A stretch of DNA of 64,000 nt, taken from the NCBI RefSeq assembly GCF_000016645.1, contig NC_009441.1, forward strand, positions 248,001 to 312,000, in the 5' to 3' direction. The DNA comes from Flavobacterium johnsoniae UW101. GTDB taxonomy: Bacteria; Bacteroidota; Bacteroidia; Flavobacteriales; Flavobacteriaceae. Each line of letters starts with the position of its first letter. The first letter of the stretch is position 1. A program made the translations under genes and the position numbers. The notes beneath the pieces were generated by a model. It searched no databases. It was not told the DNA's origin and worked only from the letters and a program-made list of their open reading frames with translations. Shown here in pieces: positions 1-8,929 of this stretch.

Positions 1-1804
1 TTTTATCTAATTCTGTTCCGTCATCTTTTCTTACTTTAACTAAAACTTTTTTCTGAGTTGCCTCATCTTTAGCAAAGATATAAGAGAAATCACGGCTTTG
101 TCTCATTGCATCAAAACGCTGTGAAAATCTTTTAGAAACGTCAGCTAAAGCTGCAGAACCTGCTGCCTGTTTTGCTGCTCTGTTTAATTGTTTGTCGTTT
201 TGTTTTTTAATAACACTTGAACCTGTTTCCTGTCCTGTAGCCGGATCAATGTAAACCATTCTCCACTCAGATCCTACAGCAGCATTATATCCAGCAGAAA
301 CTCCTAAACCAATAGATCCTGCAGTTGCTAAAGCTTGTCCCCAAGCTCTTCCTCCGTCACCAGGCTGTGTATAGATTCTGTGGTATAAAACTTTTCCTTC
401 TTTACTTACTCCCATAACTTCTGTAGGTCCAGAAAGGGCTACTCCCCATGAAAATAATTCGATAGAATTTAATTCTTTTTCTTTTTTGATATTAACCTTT
501 GCAAATGGGTCCGGTTTATCTTTTACAGTAGTATTGAATTTGAAAAGTTCTTCGTCGTTATACACTAAGAATTGATTATTTTCTTCGTCAAAAACGTTTA
601 ATAAAGGACGTTTTGCGTTGAATTTCAAGTTTCCTCTCCATAATTTTTTACCAGTTTTATAATCTACCATGTTACCATAAGTAGCTGTTAAGTATAAAAC
701 TTTATCATCAACTTTACCTAAGTAGTTAATTGCATCTTCTTTATCATCAGAAATTTCGATGAAGCTTTTCCATTTTTTCTGACCGTCTTTGTCAATCAGC
801 ATCATTTCGTTTTCAGCAACATATAAATAATCACCGTCAATAGAAATTACTTTTTTCAATCCGTCGCCGCGAGCATCTTTTTTCCAAACTTTAGATCCGT
901 CTTTTAAATTATAAAAGTTGAATCCGCTGTTGTGAGCTACAAGGATTTTATCTCCCCAATCTTCTAAATAAACAATGTATTTTGTTTTGATAGCATCTTC
1001 CCAGATTGGTTTTCCAGTTTCAGCATCTAATACGTTTAAGTATTGTTTAAATGAAATTAATCCTTTGCTGTTAATTACAACTAAGTTTTTATCATTTTGA
1101 GTTGGGAATACTTTTGTATATTCTAATTCTCCAACCCATTTTAAAGCACCTGTATTTCTGTCAATTGCAGATAATCTACCCATGTAAAGAGAATAGATTG
1201 TATTAGCACTTACTTCTGCTTCGTTAGAAAAGTTTGCTTTAAAAGTAAACATCGAAGCAAATGCGCTTTTTGCATCTCCCTGCTCTGTTTTCCATAATAC
1301 GTTTCCTGTATTAAGGTCGATTAATGACGCGATCACTTTTCCGTTTTCAGCACCTTTTACTAAATATTGGTTTTCACCATATAAAAATTGACTGTTAAAA
1401 ACAGTGTATTTATAGTTAGCAGAATTGTAAACTACTTTTCCATCAAGAGTATTGATTAAAACAGTTTTGTAGTTCACTAAAGCCTCAATGTATGGAGTAC
1501 CATCGATATTCTTTAAAATTCTTTTGCTTGCAAATAAGTTGTCTGTGTCTAATTTGCTTAATGCCTCAAGCGTAGTTCCTTCACCAACAGCTTTATCAGC
1601 ATCAAAACTCCAAGCTTCTGCTTTAGTTTCAGGGTTGATCCCCTTTACAACATTCCCTTCTTTAACAACAATAACCCCTGTAATAGGATTTTGCATTAAA
1701 TCTTCGATTTTCGAATTCATTTTTAACACTTCATCAGCTGTTCTCTGGGCGAAACCAGTGAAGCCGGCGAATGTTAAAAAAAGAATCATAGTAATTTTTT
1801 TCAT
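1..1804 (-). CDS. Secreted PQQ-type beta-propeller protein (partial, C-terminus beyond window)
   Basis: The reading frame starts at 1804 and stays open to the left edge, so about 601 residues are visible and the C-terminus is missing. It begins with a signal peptide (MKKITMILFLTFAGFTGFAQ). The rest has repeated blade-like segments with motifs of the type DLNTGNVLWKT, DRNTGALKWVG, DAETGKPIWED and DYKTGKKLWRG, the hallmark of PQQ/BamB-like propellers. An envelope location is inferred. The family mostly binds partners or scaffolds, and I see no catalytic signature. A run of small glycine/alanine residues follows near residue 510. The specific role is unknown. Confidence 0.85.
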   Translation of the reverse strand, partial: MKKITMILFLTFAGFTGFAQRTADEVLKMNSKIEDLMQNPITGVIVVKEGNVVKGINPETKAEAWSFDADKAVGEGTTLEALSKLDTDNLFASKRILKNIDGTPYIEALVNYKTVLINTLDGKVVYNSANYKYTVFNSQFLYGENQYLVKGAENGKVIASLIDLNTGNVLWKTEQGDAKSAFASMFTFKANFSNEAEVSANTIYSLYMGRLSAIDRNTGALKWVGELEYTKVFPTQNDKNLVVINSKGLISFKQYLNVLDAETGKPIWEDAIKTKYIVYLEDWGDKILVAHNSGFNFYNLKDGSKVWKKDARGDGLKKVISIDGDYLYVAENEMMLIDKDGQKKWKSFIEISDDKEDAINYLGKVDDKVLYLTATYGNMVDYKTGKKLWRGNLKFNAKRPLLNVFDEENNQFLVYNDEELFKFNTTVKDKPDPFAKVNIKKEKELNSIELFSWGVALSGPTEVMGVSKEGKVLYHRIYTQPGDGGRAWGQALATAGSIGLGVSAGYNAAVGSEWRMVYIDPATGQETGSSVIKKQNDKQLNRAAKQAAGSAALADVSKRFSQRFDAMRQSRDFSYIFAKDEATQKKVLVKVRKDDGTELDK

Positions 1805-1892
1805 AGTTTTCTGCAGGTTAAGATTTTATATTAACTTTAACAATTTGTCAGCAAATATCTTATAATAGAAATTAATTAGCAAGGCTATAAGT

Positions 1893-1936
1893 AAAAAAAA
1901 TCTTTATAAAAATAAATTAATTTTTCATAAAGATTT
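1893..1936 (-). terminator. Rho-independent terminator after the DUF4173-type gene
   Basis: An AT-rich stem (AAATCTTTAT pairing with ATAAAGATTT) is followed on the minus strand by a run of T. It lies just past the stop of the gene ending at 1947. Confidence 0.5.
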
Positions 1937-1946
1937 CTTAACATTT

Positions 1947-3335
1947 TTATCGCTTAACTTCCACAAAATCATAATATAAGGCCTTCGATAAAAACCCTGC
2001 TTCCTGATAATTTCCTATCATTTCTTCTCTCACTGCTTCGGGGTATTGTCCATCTAGGTTATTCTTTTTAAAATATTCTCTTCGAGCTTCATCATTGAAG
2101 TTCAAACTGCTTAAAAATTTAGGTTCCACACCTTTATTTACTGAGATATTATAATTAGTAATTAGATTTCCCCAATTAAAAAAACTGCATATTAAAATCG
2201 TACTGTAGAAATACCAAACCATCTGATTTACCAGATAAGCATTTGTTTTTTGTTTTGTTATTTTTAAGAAAGAATAAACTAATCCTATAATGGCAAGAAT
2301 TAAGAAAGCGTAAACTCCCAAACGTTTATAAGTTAAACCATAAAACGAAACATATTCTGTGTTTTTAATCATGGCACTTACAATCAAAACCACATTTAAG
2401 ACAATCCATACTTTGGCAAGTTTTTTTAGTAAGTGCGCTTTTTCATCAAAATTAAAACCTCCTTTAAAGTAAAACAGGATTACGCCGACTGCCATTAGAA
2501 TTGAAAAAATTACTGCATTTACACGTTCGTGAGTATCTGCACTTAGGTTCGTTTTTTCGATTACTTCAAAAAACTGTTCGTAATTGTATGTCGCTATGAA
2601 AACCAAAAGCATAATATTCAATAGAAATAATGTGATTTCACCGCTTTTTCTTTCAAAATCCAAATCGAGAAATGAAAATGTACTTTGATTTTTTACTTCA
2701 GAAATATTACTGAATTCGTTACTAAGTTTTGGGTTGAATTCATAACAGGCATCTGGCACCCAGTAATTCCAGAAGCTGAATGAAACATAAAATCCAAGTA
2801 TGCTGATTAAGATTAATTGAAAAATATCAATATCTAAAGTATAATCTGTAAATAATGATGAAAAATGATTGCTTCCGAAAGAGTAAACAATAAAAAACAA
2901 TCCTAAAAACAGAAGCGGAATTACAAAAAATGCCACGATCTTCTTGGCAAGGTCATTATGAATTTTTCGTTCAGGAAGCCATTGGTTAAAAAGAAAAACT
3001 CGTCCTAACGATGTAATTCCGTTTAAGAATATCAATGGAAAAATCTGTACAATTTTAAGTTCTCCATCGTGGGTTTTAAATTGTAAAAACAGGATTGACA
3101 ATGCTAAAGCAAAAAATGAAGCAGCATCTCCATACCATGCAAAAGCAAAACAAGACAAAATAGAGGTTACAACCAGAACTAAATGTGACCTGTCGACAAA
3201 CTTCTCCTGAAAGAAGTAACTAATTAAAAGCGTTAGCATTACCCCAAAAATTGAGAGATTAACTCCGGGAGACTGGTTGTAAAAAAGCAGTGTAAATATC
3301 ACTGTACAAGCTAAAATAATTTGATGTTTTTTCAT
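1947..3335 (-). CDS. DUF4173/DUF4153-type polytopic membrane protein
   Basis: A 462-residue protein with about 11-13 hydrophobic segments spread over its first 400 residues, then a soluble tail of about 65 residues. The segment THERVNAVIFSILMAVGV resembles the DUF4173 core; the family has no firmly assigned function. The frame extends upstream to 3380, but those 15 extra codons translate the operator-like site at 3349-3375, so I place the start at 3335 (MKKHQII). The gene follows a winged-helix regulator on the same strand and has its own copy of the operator, so it is probably controlled by that regulator. Confidence 0.8.
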   Translation of the reverse strand: MKKHQIILACTVIFTLLFYNQSPGVNLSIFGVMLTLLISYFFQEKFVDRSHLVLVVTSILSCFAFAWYGDAASFFALALSILFLQFKTHDGELKIVQIFPLIFLNGITSLGRVFLFNQWLPERKIHNDLAKKIVAFFVIPLLFLGLFFIVYSFGSNHFSSLFTDYTLDIDIFQLILISILGFYVSFSFWNYWVPDACYEFNPKLSNEFSNISEVKNQSTFSFLDLDFERKSGEITLFLLNIMLLVFIATYNYEQFFEVIEKTNLSADTHERVNAVIFSILMAVGVILFYFKGGFNFDEKAHLLKKLAKVWIVLNVVLIVSAMIKNTEYVSFYGLTYKRLGVYAFLILAIIGLVYSFLKITKQKTNAYLVNQMVWYFYSTILICSFFNWGNLITNYNISVNKGVEPKFLSSLNFNDEARREYFKKNNLDGQYPEAVREEMIGNYQEAGFLSKALYYDFVEVKR

Positions 3336-3348
3336 GATTCTAAAGTTA

Positions 3349-3375
3349 AAAGTACTTTGTATTTCAAAGTTATTA
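3349..3375. promoter_or_regulatory. Operator-like site, copy A (before the DUF4173-type gene)
   Basis: On the plus strand it reads AAAGTACTTTG-N5-CAAAGTTATTA. It contains the palindrome AAAGTACTTT and the inverted pair CTTTG-N5-CAAAG. On the minus strand the right half contains TAACTTTG, a match to the Bacteroidetes -7 box TAnnTTTG, so a bound protein would cover the promoter. It ends 13 bases before the ATG at 3335. The same 22 fixed bases with the same 5-base spacer occur at 4308-4334. Confidence 0.7.
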
Positions 3376-3393
3376 GACAAAAAAATATAGTTA

Positions 3394-3684
3394 TTACGAT
3401 TTCATTAATTTTTCGAGGTAAGAAAGGTGCTCTTTAAACGCCGCGCGGCCAAGCGGTGTTACCTGATAAGATGTTTTTGGCTTTTTACCCACAAATTCTT
3501 TCTTAATCTCGATATATTCTGATTTTTCTAATGCTGAGGAATGACTAGCTAAATTACCATCGGTGATATTTAAAAGTGTTTTCATCTCGGTAAAATCTAC
3601 CCAGTCGTTAACCATCAGAACGGACATAATACCTAGTCTGACACGGCTTTCAAAATCTTTATTTAGTTTATCAATAATTCCCAT
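3394..3684 (-). CDS. Winged-helix transcriptional regulator (HTH_34/PadR-like)
   Basis: A 96-residue one-domain protein. Residues 10-90 fit a winged helix: helices around RVRLGIMSVLMVNDWVDF, a recognition region TDGNLASHSSALEKSEYI, then a wing (KKEFVGKKPKTSYQVTPLG) and a final helix. Bacteroidetes relatives are small dimeric DNA-binding proteins with no ligand domain. It starts 4 bases after the preceding membrane-protein gene ends, so the two are co-transcribed. Identical operator-like sites sit before that operon and before the next gene, which suggests it binds them and regulates itself. Ligand or signal unknown. Confidence 0.85.
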   Translation of the reverse strand: MGIIDKLNKDFESRVRLGIMSVLMVNDWVDFTEMKTLLNITDGNLASHSSALEKSEYIEIKKEFVGKKPKTSYQVTPLGRAAFKEHLSYLEKLMKS

Positions 3685-3688
3685 TGGG

Positions 3689-4303
3689 TTATTTGTATTT
3701 TTTGAACATCACTAATCCGTATACGATATGCAGAATTCCGAATCCCAGAATCCAAAAAATCAACCCATATCCTATATTAAAAAGTGCAATACATCCTAAA
3801 ATCAGTTCCGAAAAACCAAGATATTTTATATCAGAAAATGTATATTTTTCAGCATTTATAACGGCTAATCCATAAAATATTAAAGTAGACGGCGCTACTA
3901 AACCAAAATAGCCATGATGCATTAAAGCCAGGCAGAATATTCCGCCTGCAAATAAGGGCACTGCAAGGTTGAATACCATTTTTTTAGTTGCCGATGTCCA
4001 GATTGGTAAATTATATTTTCGGCTTTTTCTAATAGTAAAAAAGATTCCGAATGCAAATGCAAATACTAAAATTGTAATTCCAATCCAGAATAGTTCTGAA
4101 ACCAGATTCGCAGAATATAATCTATGCTCATCATTTAAATAATCCATTCCGTTTGCTTTAAACAGCTGGTAAACATAGATTCCGCCAATTAAAGCCGAAA
4201 GACCTGCGAAAACTCCAGAAAGTCCGCTTAATGATATAAATCTTGAAGAGCGTTCCATCATGGAACGAATATGTGCTAAATCTTCTTGGTGCTTTTGATT
4301 CAT
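3689..4303 (-). CDS. Conserved membrane protein, first gene of the regulator operon
   Basis: A 204-residue protein with an N-terminal soluble helix (HQEDLAHIRSMMERSS) and about five to six transmembrane segments. I do not recognise a characterised family. The frame opens further upstream, to 4375, but that extension would translate the operator-like site (giving SNNF..QST, the same peptide as in the false extension of the DUF4173-type gene), so the start at 4303 (MNQKHQE) is preferred. It is 4 bases from the regulator gene. The regulator may respond to this membrane protein's state, but that is only inference. Confidence 0.75.
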   Translation of the reverse strand: MNQKHQEDLAHIRSMMERSSRFISLSGLSGVFAGLSALIGGIYVYQLFKANGMDYLNDEHRLYSANLVSELFWIGITILVFAFAFGIFFTIRKSRKYNLPIWTSATKKMVFNLAVPLFAGGIFCLALMHHGYFGLVAPSTLIFYGLAVINAEKYTFSDIKYLGFSELILGCIALFNIGYGLIFWILGFGILHIVYGLVMFKKYK

Positions 4304-4307
4304 AATT

Positions 4308-4334
4308 AAAGTACTTTGCGCTACAAAGTTATTA
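4308..4334. promoter_or_regulatory. Operator-like site, copy B (before membrane protein/regulator operon)
   Basis: AAAGTACTTTG-N5-CAAAGTTATTA, identical to copy A at every position except the 5-base spacer. The minus-strand TAACTTTG inside it is a -7-like box. The site ends 4 bases before the ATG at 4303, so any transcript from it would have a leader of only about 15 bases. Confidence 0.7.
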
Positions 4335-4374
4335 CTTATTTTGAAACAGCAATAAAAAAAGATCGCTTTTTTCA

Positions 4375-4414
4375 AAAAACTAATCTTAGAATTAATTTAC
4401 TTTCTAAAGACTAA
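4375..4414 (-). terminator. Probable terminator after the outer-membrane receptor gene
   Basis: On the minus strand TTAGTCTTTAGAA pairs imperfectly with TTCTAAGATTAG and is followed by TTTTTT. It begins at the stop codon region of the gene ending at 4411. Confidence 0.45.
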
Positions 4415-7200
4415 CTCTCATTGGTTACAAAATTTTTAAATTTATACAATAAAGAAAACATGACATAACGCTTTAAAACATTACTTTCTGAATCAACAAC
4501 AGCTGTTGAAGTAATGGTTCTCGAAGTGCTCTGATTTTGATTGAGTAAATCATAAACTTTTACTTTGAATGTAAATTGTTTCGCGAATTTGTAGGACAAA
4601 CTAGTGTTCCATAAATAGAAATCTCTTTTATATGGTCCAGAAATATTTGAATTATAGTTGTAACCAAAGTCGTTTCCAAAAACCCAGTTCTTAGGCCAGA
4701 AGTTTGTTATTTCGACATTAAAATTATGAGTTGTATTTGAAGTTGAACTTAAAGAAGTATTATTATATCGAATGTCATTATATGTAAAGTTATAATACGG
4801 CTGGATATTTAACAATTCACCATATTCATATGTAAATCCAAAGCCGGGATTGAGTCTAAATGCTTTTGCCTCATACAGCTGGTTATTTGTAAAACCTTTA
4901 TTTAAATTATAATTAGCATACAGAGAAAACCGCAGTCCAAAAGTATTCACATCTTTCTTTATCCTTTTGTTCCATTCTCCTGCCAGTAACATATCGTATG
5001 TGCCTTCAACATTATCAAAAGTTGAAATCTGTTTCCCTGAACTGTTATAAGCAGAAGCTCCCACAATCTGATTATCAAAATAGGTCGTACTAAAATGAAG
5101 GAAATAACCCGAATCTGATTCAAAATTATAACTTGAAAAACCTGTCTGTAAAAAATGAAAAGTCGAAGCTTTTAAATTAGGATTTCCTGTTCTAACCACT
5201 AAAGGATTATCTAAATCAGCAACCGCCAAAACCTGATTACCACTTGGAATTGTATATTTACGCTCATACATCATTAATACACTCTGAGATTGTGAAATGC
5301 TGTAATTGGCACTAATGGTTCCGTTTGGGATAAAATAGTTTTTATTCAAATCTATTGTTTCATTTAAATAAAATGCATGATTTTCTGTCCTGATAACAGA
5401 AGTCCCTGCAGATGCCGATAAATCAAGCTTTTTTATACTCATACTAAAACCCACTTTTGGGTTCACTCCAAAACTATTAAAAGAGTTAAAATTACTAAGT
5501 GATTCATTAAAAACATCGTATTCCATATCCTGACCATTGCGGTCGAATGTTTTTTTATCATCGCTTGTTTTTTCATAATCTGTAATTACTGAAAAATTCA
5601 GTCTTAACGAATCTGTTACTGGTTCAAAATATTGAAGATTTCCTATATATTTATCTCTATTGTTTTTCTGAGTAACATTTTGATTACGCAAATCGTCGGG
5701 ACTTGTTCCTTCTGCAAAAACGGTCAATGAATTTACCTTTGAATCTAAATCGTTTCGTGAATTCTCGTTTTCAAAAGAGGCAGTAAAGTATCGTCCTTCT
5801 TTTTTAGCATTTAAAAAAAATCTAAGATTATTTCTAAAATTCGTATTATTACTTTGAGTTGTATTAAAAGAATTACTGGAATTAATTAACTGATTATTCT
5901 CATCCCAGGTTTTTCTATCAAAGGCATTTACTGATACCGTTTTTCCTGTTTGAATAGCTGGTGCAAAAAAAACTTTTATTGAAGGGGAAACTTTATACTC
6001 AAAATTTAAACTTACATTATGTCTATTAAAATCCTGATCGCTTTTTGAAGCAGATTTCGACAATAAAGAACCTGTTGGAAGTAAAGTAAGTTCTGATGTT
6101 TTATTTGTATTGTCTGTATTAGAATTGTTAAAATAATAGTTCAAATCTGTGCTTTCTCCCTTAAACCACTCGTCAGTATAACTTATCCCAATCATATTCG
6201 ACTTTGTTATTCCTCCTCTGCTCCCAAAAGAACCGTCTGAACCATCGTTTCTTCCTCCTCCCATATTATCAAAAACCTCGTTCATAGAAAAACCAGATGC
6301 ATTAATATTATTTGAAGAAGCCAAAAAACTGACACGCCTTTTATCTTTAAAATAACTTAATAAAGCACTGCTTTCATATCTTTCTGAACTTCCATAACCG
6401 CCTAATAATTTGCCAAAAAAGCCTTTATTCTTCTTTTTGTCTATTGTCAAATTGATTGAAACATTCTCTGATGTCGAAGCTTGTTTCGTAAATTCCTGTT
6501 CCTTGGTTTTAGTGTCTGAAACCTGTACTTTTTTTATGAGCTCAGCAGGAAGGTTTTGAAGTGCTATTTTTCCATCTGCATCAAAAAAAGGTTTTCCGTT
6601 AACTAATACTTGGTTAACCTTTTTTCCATTGACCATTATTTTTTTGTCCATATCAATAGTTACACCGGGCAATTCTTTCAACAAAGCTTCTACATTGGCG
6701 TCTGGACGTAACTTAAAAGAAGAAGCATTAAATTCTATGGTATCTTTTTTTATTCGGATAGGAGCATCGTTTTTAATAATAACTTCATCCAGTTCAACAT
6801 CATATTTCATAAGTCTGACAACTCCCAAATCTATATTCTGAGTGCGTTTTTCTATTGTATCCGAAAACTCCAGATAACCTTCTGCCGAAATTTTTAAAAT
6901 ATTGTTTTGAGATCCTGATTTAGTTTCTAATCTAAAGTGACCATTTTTATCCGAAAGCGTATAAACAACTATCGAGAAATCTTTAGGATGCATTAAATAA
7001 ATGGTTGCAGATTCAATGGGCGAATCTTTTTCGGTAACAACTTTACCACTGATAACGGTGCTTTTTTGTGCAAAAGAGGAAATGCTATACAAGAAAAACA
7101 CAAAAAAATGCAGCATTTTTATTCTGCTTCGTATTGAGAAAAATTTATTTAAAAGAATTAAATGAAAGAATAATGCGTGGAATTTAAAAGTTTTAATCAT
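4411..7200 (-). CDS. Outer-membrane beta-barrel protein with carboxypeptidase-regulatory and plug domains
   Basis: A 929-residue TonB-receptor-like protein. A carboxypeptidase-regulatory-like domain (about 45-130, STVISGKVVTEKDSPIESAT) is followed by a plug-like region with the motif LLKELPGVTIDMDKKIMVNG and VLVNGKPFF (about 165-215), then a long barrel rich in N, S and aromatic residues. This matches the OMP_b-brl_3 type rather than classic SusC. No SusD partner is adjacent, so the substrate is unknown. The first 28 residues make a poor signal peptide; an internal Met at 7116 (MLHFFVFFLYSISSFAQ) is the better secretion start and may be the real one. Confidence 0.85.
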   Translation of the reverse strand: MIKTFKFHALFFHLILLNKFFSIRSRIKMLHFFVFFLYSISSFAQKSTVISGKVVTEKDSPIESATIYLMHPKDFSIVVYTLSDKNGHFRLETKSGSQNNILKISAEGYLEFSDTIEKRTQNIDLGVVRLMKYDVELDEVIIKNDAPIRIKKDTIEFNASSFKLRPDANVEALLKELPGVTIDMDKKIMVNGKKVNQVLVNGKPFFDADGKIALQNLPAELIKKVQVSDTKTKEQEFTKQASTSENVSINLTIDKKKNKGFFGKLLGGYGSSERYESSALLSYFKDKRRVSFLASSNNINASGFSMNEVFDNMGGGRNDGSDGSFGSRGGITKSNMIGISYTDEWFKGESTDLNYYFNNSNTDNTNKTSELTLLPTGSLLSKSASKSDQDFNRHNVSLNFEYKVSPSIKVFFAPAIQTGKTVSVNAFDRKTWDENNQLINSSNSFNTTQSNNTNFRNNLRFFLNAKKEGRYFTASFENENSRNDLDSKVNSLTVFAEGTSPDDLRNQNVTQKNNRDKYIGNLQYFEPVTDSLRLNFSVITDYEKTSDDKKTFDRNGQDMEYDVFNESLSNFNSFNSFGVNPKVGFSMSIKKLDLSASAGTSVIRTENHAFYLNETIDLNKNYFIPNGTISANYSISQSQSVLMMYERKYTIPSGNQVLAVADLDNPLVVRTGNPNLKASTFHFLQTGFSSYNFESDSGYFLHFSTTYFDNQIVGASAYNSSGKQISTFDNVEGTYDMLLAGEWNKRIKKDVNTFGLRFSLYANYNLNKGFTNNQLYEAKAFRLNPGFGFTYEYGELLNIQPYYNFTYNDIRYNNTSLSSTSNTTHNFNVEITNFWPKNWVFGNDFGYNYNSNISGPYKRDFYLWNTSLSYKFAKQFTFKVKVYDLLNQNQSTSRTITSTAVVDSESNVLKRYVMFSLLYKFKNFVTNES

Positions 7201-7249
7201 GGGGACTGATATACTTGCAGCAGGCTTAAATCGTTTGTTTTATTAGGGA

Positions 7250-7257
7250 CAAACTTA
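7250..7257 (-). promoter_or_regulatory. -7 box for the outer-membrane receptor gene
   Basis: TAAGTTTG on the minus strand fits TAnnTTTG; a TTTG lies 15 bases upstream, shorter than the usual 19-20. A start site near 7243 gives a leader of about 43 bases to the ATG at 7200. Between 7258 and 7389 I see only AT-rich DNA. Confidence 0.4.
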
Positions 7258-7389
7258 CATTATAAATTAAAACAAATAATAACTTATTGTTAAAAAATAG
7301 GGATTAAAACTAAAATCAAACAAAGAGTTAATTTTCACACACTTAAAAATCTATTTATAATTTAAAAACATTTAAAGGTTCTCAAAAAA

Positions 7390-7541
7390 CAGCCCTGACG
7401 GAATATAATTTCAATAAGAAAAAATAAAAAAACTCCAGCGGAGTAGCATATATTTTAGATTATTAAAATATGCCTCTCAGCTGGAGCTTTGTATTGTAAA
7501 TATTTACTTCTTTGCTATGAATATTTCGCTTCTCTAAAGCT
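7390..7541. repeat. Degenerate copy of the GC-rich palindromic element
   Basis: It has the same order of parts as the copy at 44660-44827: a short GC segment, AATTTCAATAAGA, CTCCAGCGGAGTAGCATAT, its inverted partner CTCTCAGCTGGAGCTTT, TTTGCTATGAATATTTCGC, and a final CTTCTCTAAAGC. The GC stems have diverged, so this looks like an old copy. It lies between convergent-free ends of the receptor and corA genes and may also help terminate corA transcription. Confidence 0.6.
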
Positions 7542-7586
7542 TACAAAAAGTACTTTCTTAAGAAAGCTGCTTTGTAACTTATAGCT

Positions 7587-8513
7587 TTAAAACCATCTTC
7601 TTCTTTTGAATAAAAACACTCCAAAAGTGGATAAAATAATGGAAACTAAAAGCAGGATCCAGATTCCGTATCTACTTTCTTCAAGACCGTTTGGTACGTT
7701 CATTCCGTATAAACTGGCAATTAATGTCGGGATCATTAAAATGATAGAAATCGAAGTCATCTGCTTCATGATGTTATTCATGTTATTTGAAATAACTGAA
7801 GCGTAAGCATCCATCATTCCGGTCAAGATGTTGTTGTAAATATTAGCAGTATCCTGAGCCTGATTTAATTCGATTTCAACATCTTCTAATAATTCCGGAT
7901 CGTAATTAGCCTTGTGTGCTTTTAGGTTTTTGATTCTTTGAAACAAAACGTCATTAGCTTTTAAAGAGGTTATAAAGAATACAAAACATTTTTCGATTTG
8001 AAGCAGGGCCTGCAATTCTTCATTTTTGATAGATTTCTCTAAATTGTCTTCTGCAAGTTTTATTTTCTGATTGATTTGTTTTAGATATTTCAAATACCAT
8101 ACACTTGATGATAAAAGCAATCTAAGAACTAAATTGAAGTTGTCTTCTATTTCGATGTTTTTGCGCTGTGAATAAGCAACAAAATCTTGTATGATTTCTG
8201 TTTTATAAAAACTGATTGTAACACAGATACCGTCTTTAAAAATGATTCCGAGAGGAACGGTATGAAAAGGAATTTTTACATCTCCGCTTTTAATAGGAAT
8301 GCGCATGATGATAAGTGTCCAGCCGTCTTCAATTTCAATACGGGGTCTTTCGTCGATATCCTCGATATCATTATAAAAAGCTTCAGGAATTTGAAGTTCT
8401 TCTAATAAGTAATTTTTATCTGATTCTGTTGGAGATTCGATGTGAATCCAGCAATTTGAAGTCCACTTTTGGATTTCTATCAATCCGTTGTTGTTTGTGT
8501 AAAAGGCTTTCAT
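7587..8513 (-). CDS. corA: CorA-family magnesium/cobalt transporter
   Basis: A 308-residue protein with the long N-terminal cytoplasmic domain and coiled helices of CorA, then two C-terminal transmembrane helices. The signature YGMNVPN (GMN at about 270-272) sits at the end of the first helix, and the C-terminus is basic (KRRRWF), as in the pore family. CorA forms a pentameric inner-membrane channel for Mg2+ uptake. The motif and length are standard for the family. It is monocistronic, with a palindromic repeat downstream and a long intergenic region upstream. Confidence 0.95.
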   Translation of the reverse strand: MKAFYTNNNGLIEIQKWTSNCWIHIESPTESDKNYLLEELQIPEAFYNDIEDIDERPRIEIEDGWTLIIMRIPIKSGDVKIPFHTVPLGIIFKDGICVTISFYKTEIIQDFVAYSQRKNIEIEDNFNLVLRLLLSSSVWYLKYLKQINQKIKLAEDNLEKSIKNEELQALLQIEKCFVFFITSLKANDVLFQRIKNLKAHKANYDPELLEDVEIELNQAQDTANIYNNILTGMMDAYASVISNNMNNIMKQMTSISIILMIPTLIASLYGMNVPNGLEESRYGIWILLLVSIILSTFGVFLFKRRRWF

Positions 8514-8700
8514 TTCAAAATACAGGTTTTTAGCGCAGCATTTTGAAACTTCAAAAGCTGCTTAATTTAATACTAACGAATAATAATAATCGTCCATTTG
8601 GAGAAGTGTTATTTTTTTAAGTGCTGCAAAAGTATCCTTTATTTTTAAGAACCAAAATTTTAAACTATTAATAATATATTAAAATGGCAGTTTGGACAGA

Positions 8701-8867
8701 TTTTTAAACACATAGAAACATAGATATTCTAACTGTAAAAAAAGGCGTTTCACTTTTTTTTAAACAACATAGCAGCAATCGATCGAGTAAACTATGTGAG
8801 AGAAATTTGTTTTTCTTTAAATTCTTTTTTAAGAATTTAAACCTTATGTTCCTATGTGTTTAAAAAA
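8701..8867. repeat. MITE-like palindromic element built from ACATAG motifs
   Basis: The left end TTTTTAAACACATAGAAACA is an inverted copy of the right end (reverse complement TTTTTTAAACACATAGGAAC), with further inner motifs ACATAG and CTATGTG near 8767 and 8792. There is no open frame inside. It lies between corA and folD. The remaining DNA of this gap (8519-8700) is AT-rich with nothing I can name. Confidence 0.6.
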
Positions 8868-8878
8868 TTAATGCAATA

Positions 8879-8910
8879 AAAAAGCCTGTTCTATATAGAA
8901 CAGGCCTTAA
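8879..8910 (-). terminator. folD terminator
   Basis: On the minus strand GGCCTGTTC, loop, GAACAGGC is followed by TTTTTT. It lies 20 bases past the folD stop. Confidence 0.85.
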
Positions 8911-8929
8911 AATATATTTTGACGCGATT

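Noticed and set aside
1488..1865. A 125-codon open frame on the plus strand
   Set aside because: It lies antisense to the PQQ-propeller gene, including its signal peptide, and has no family features; it is a shadow of that coding strand.
3336..3380. N-terminal extension of the DUF4173-type protein, similar to the upstream extension at 4304-4375
   Set aside because: The shared peptide SNNF..QST is simply the translated operator-like site, so the similarity is not protein homology.
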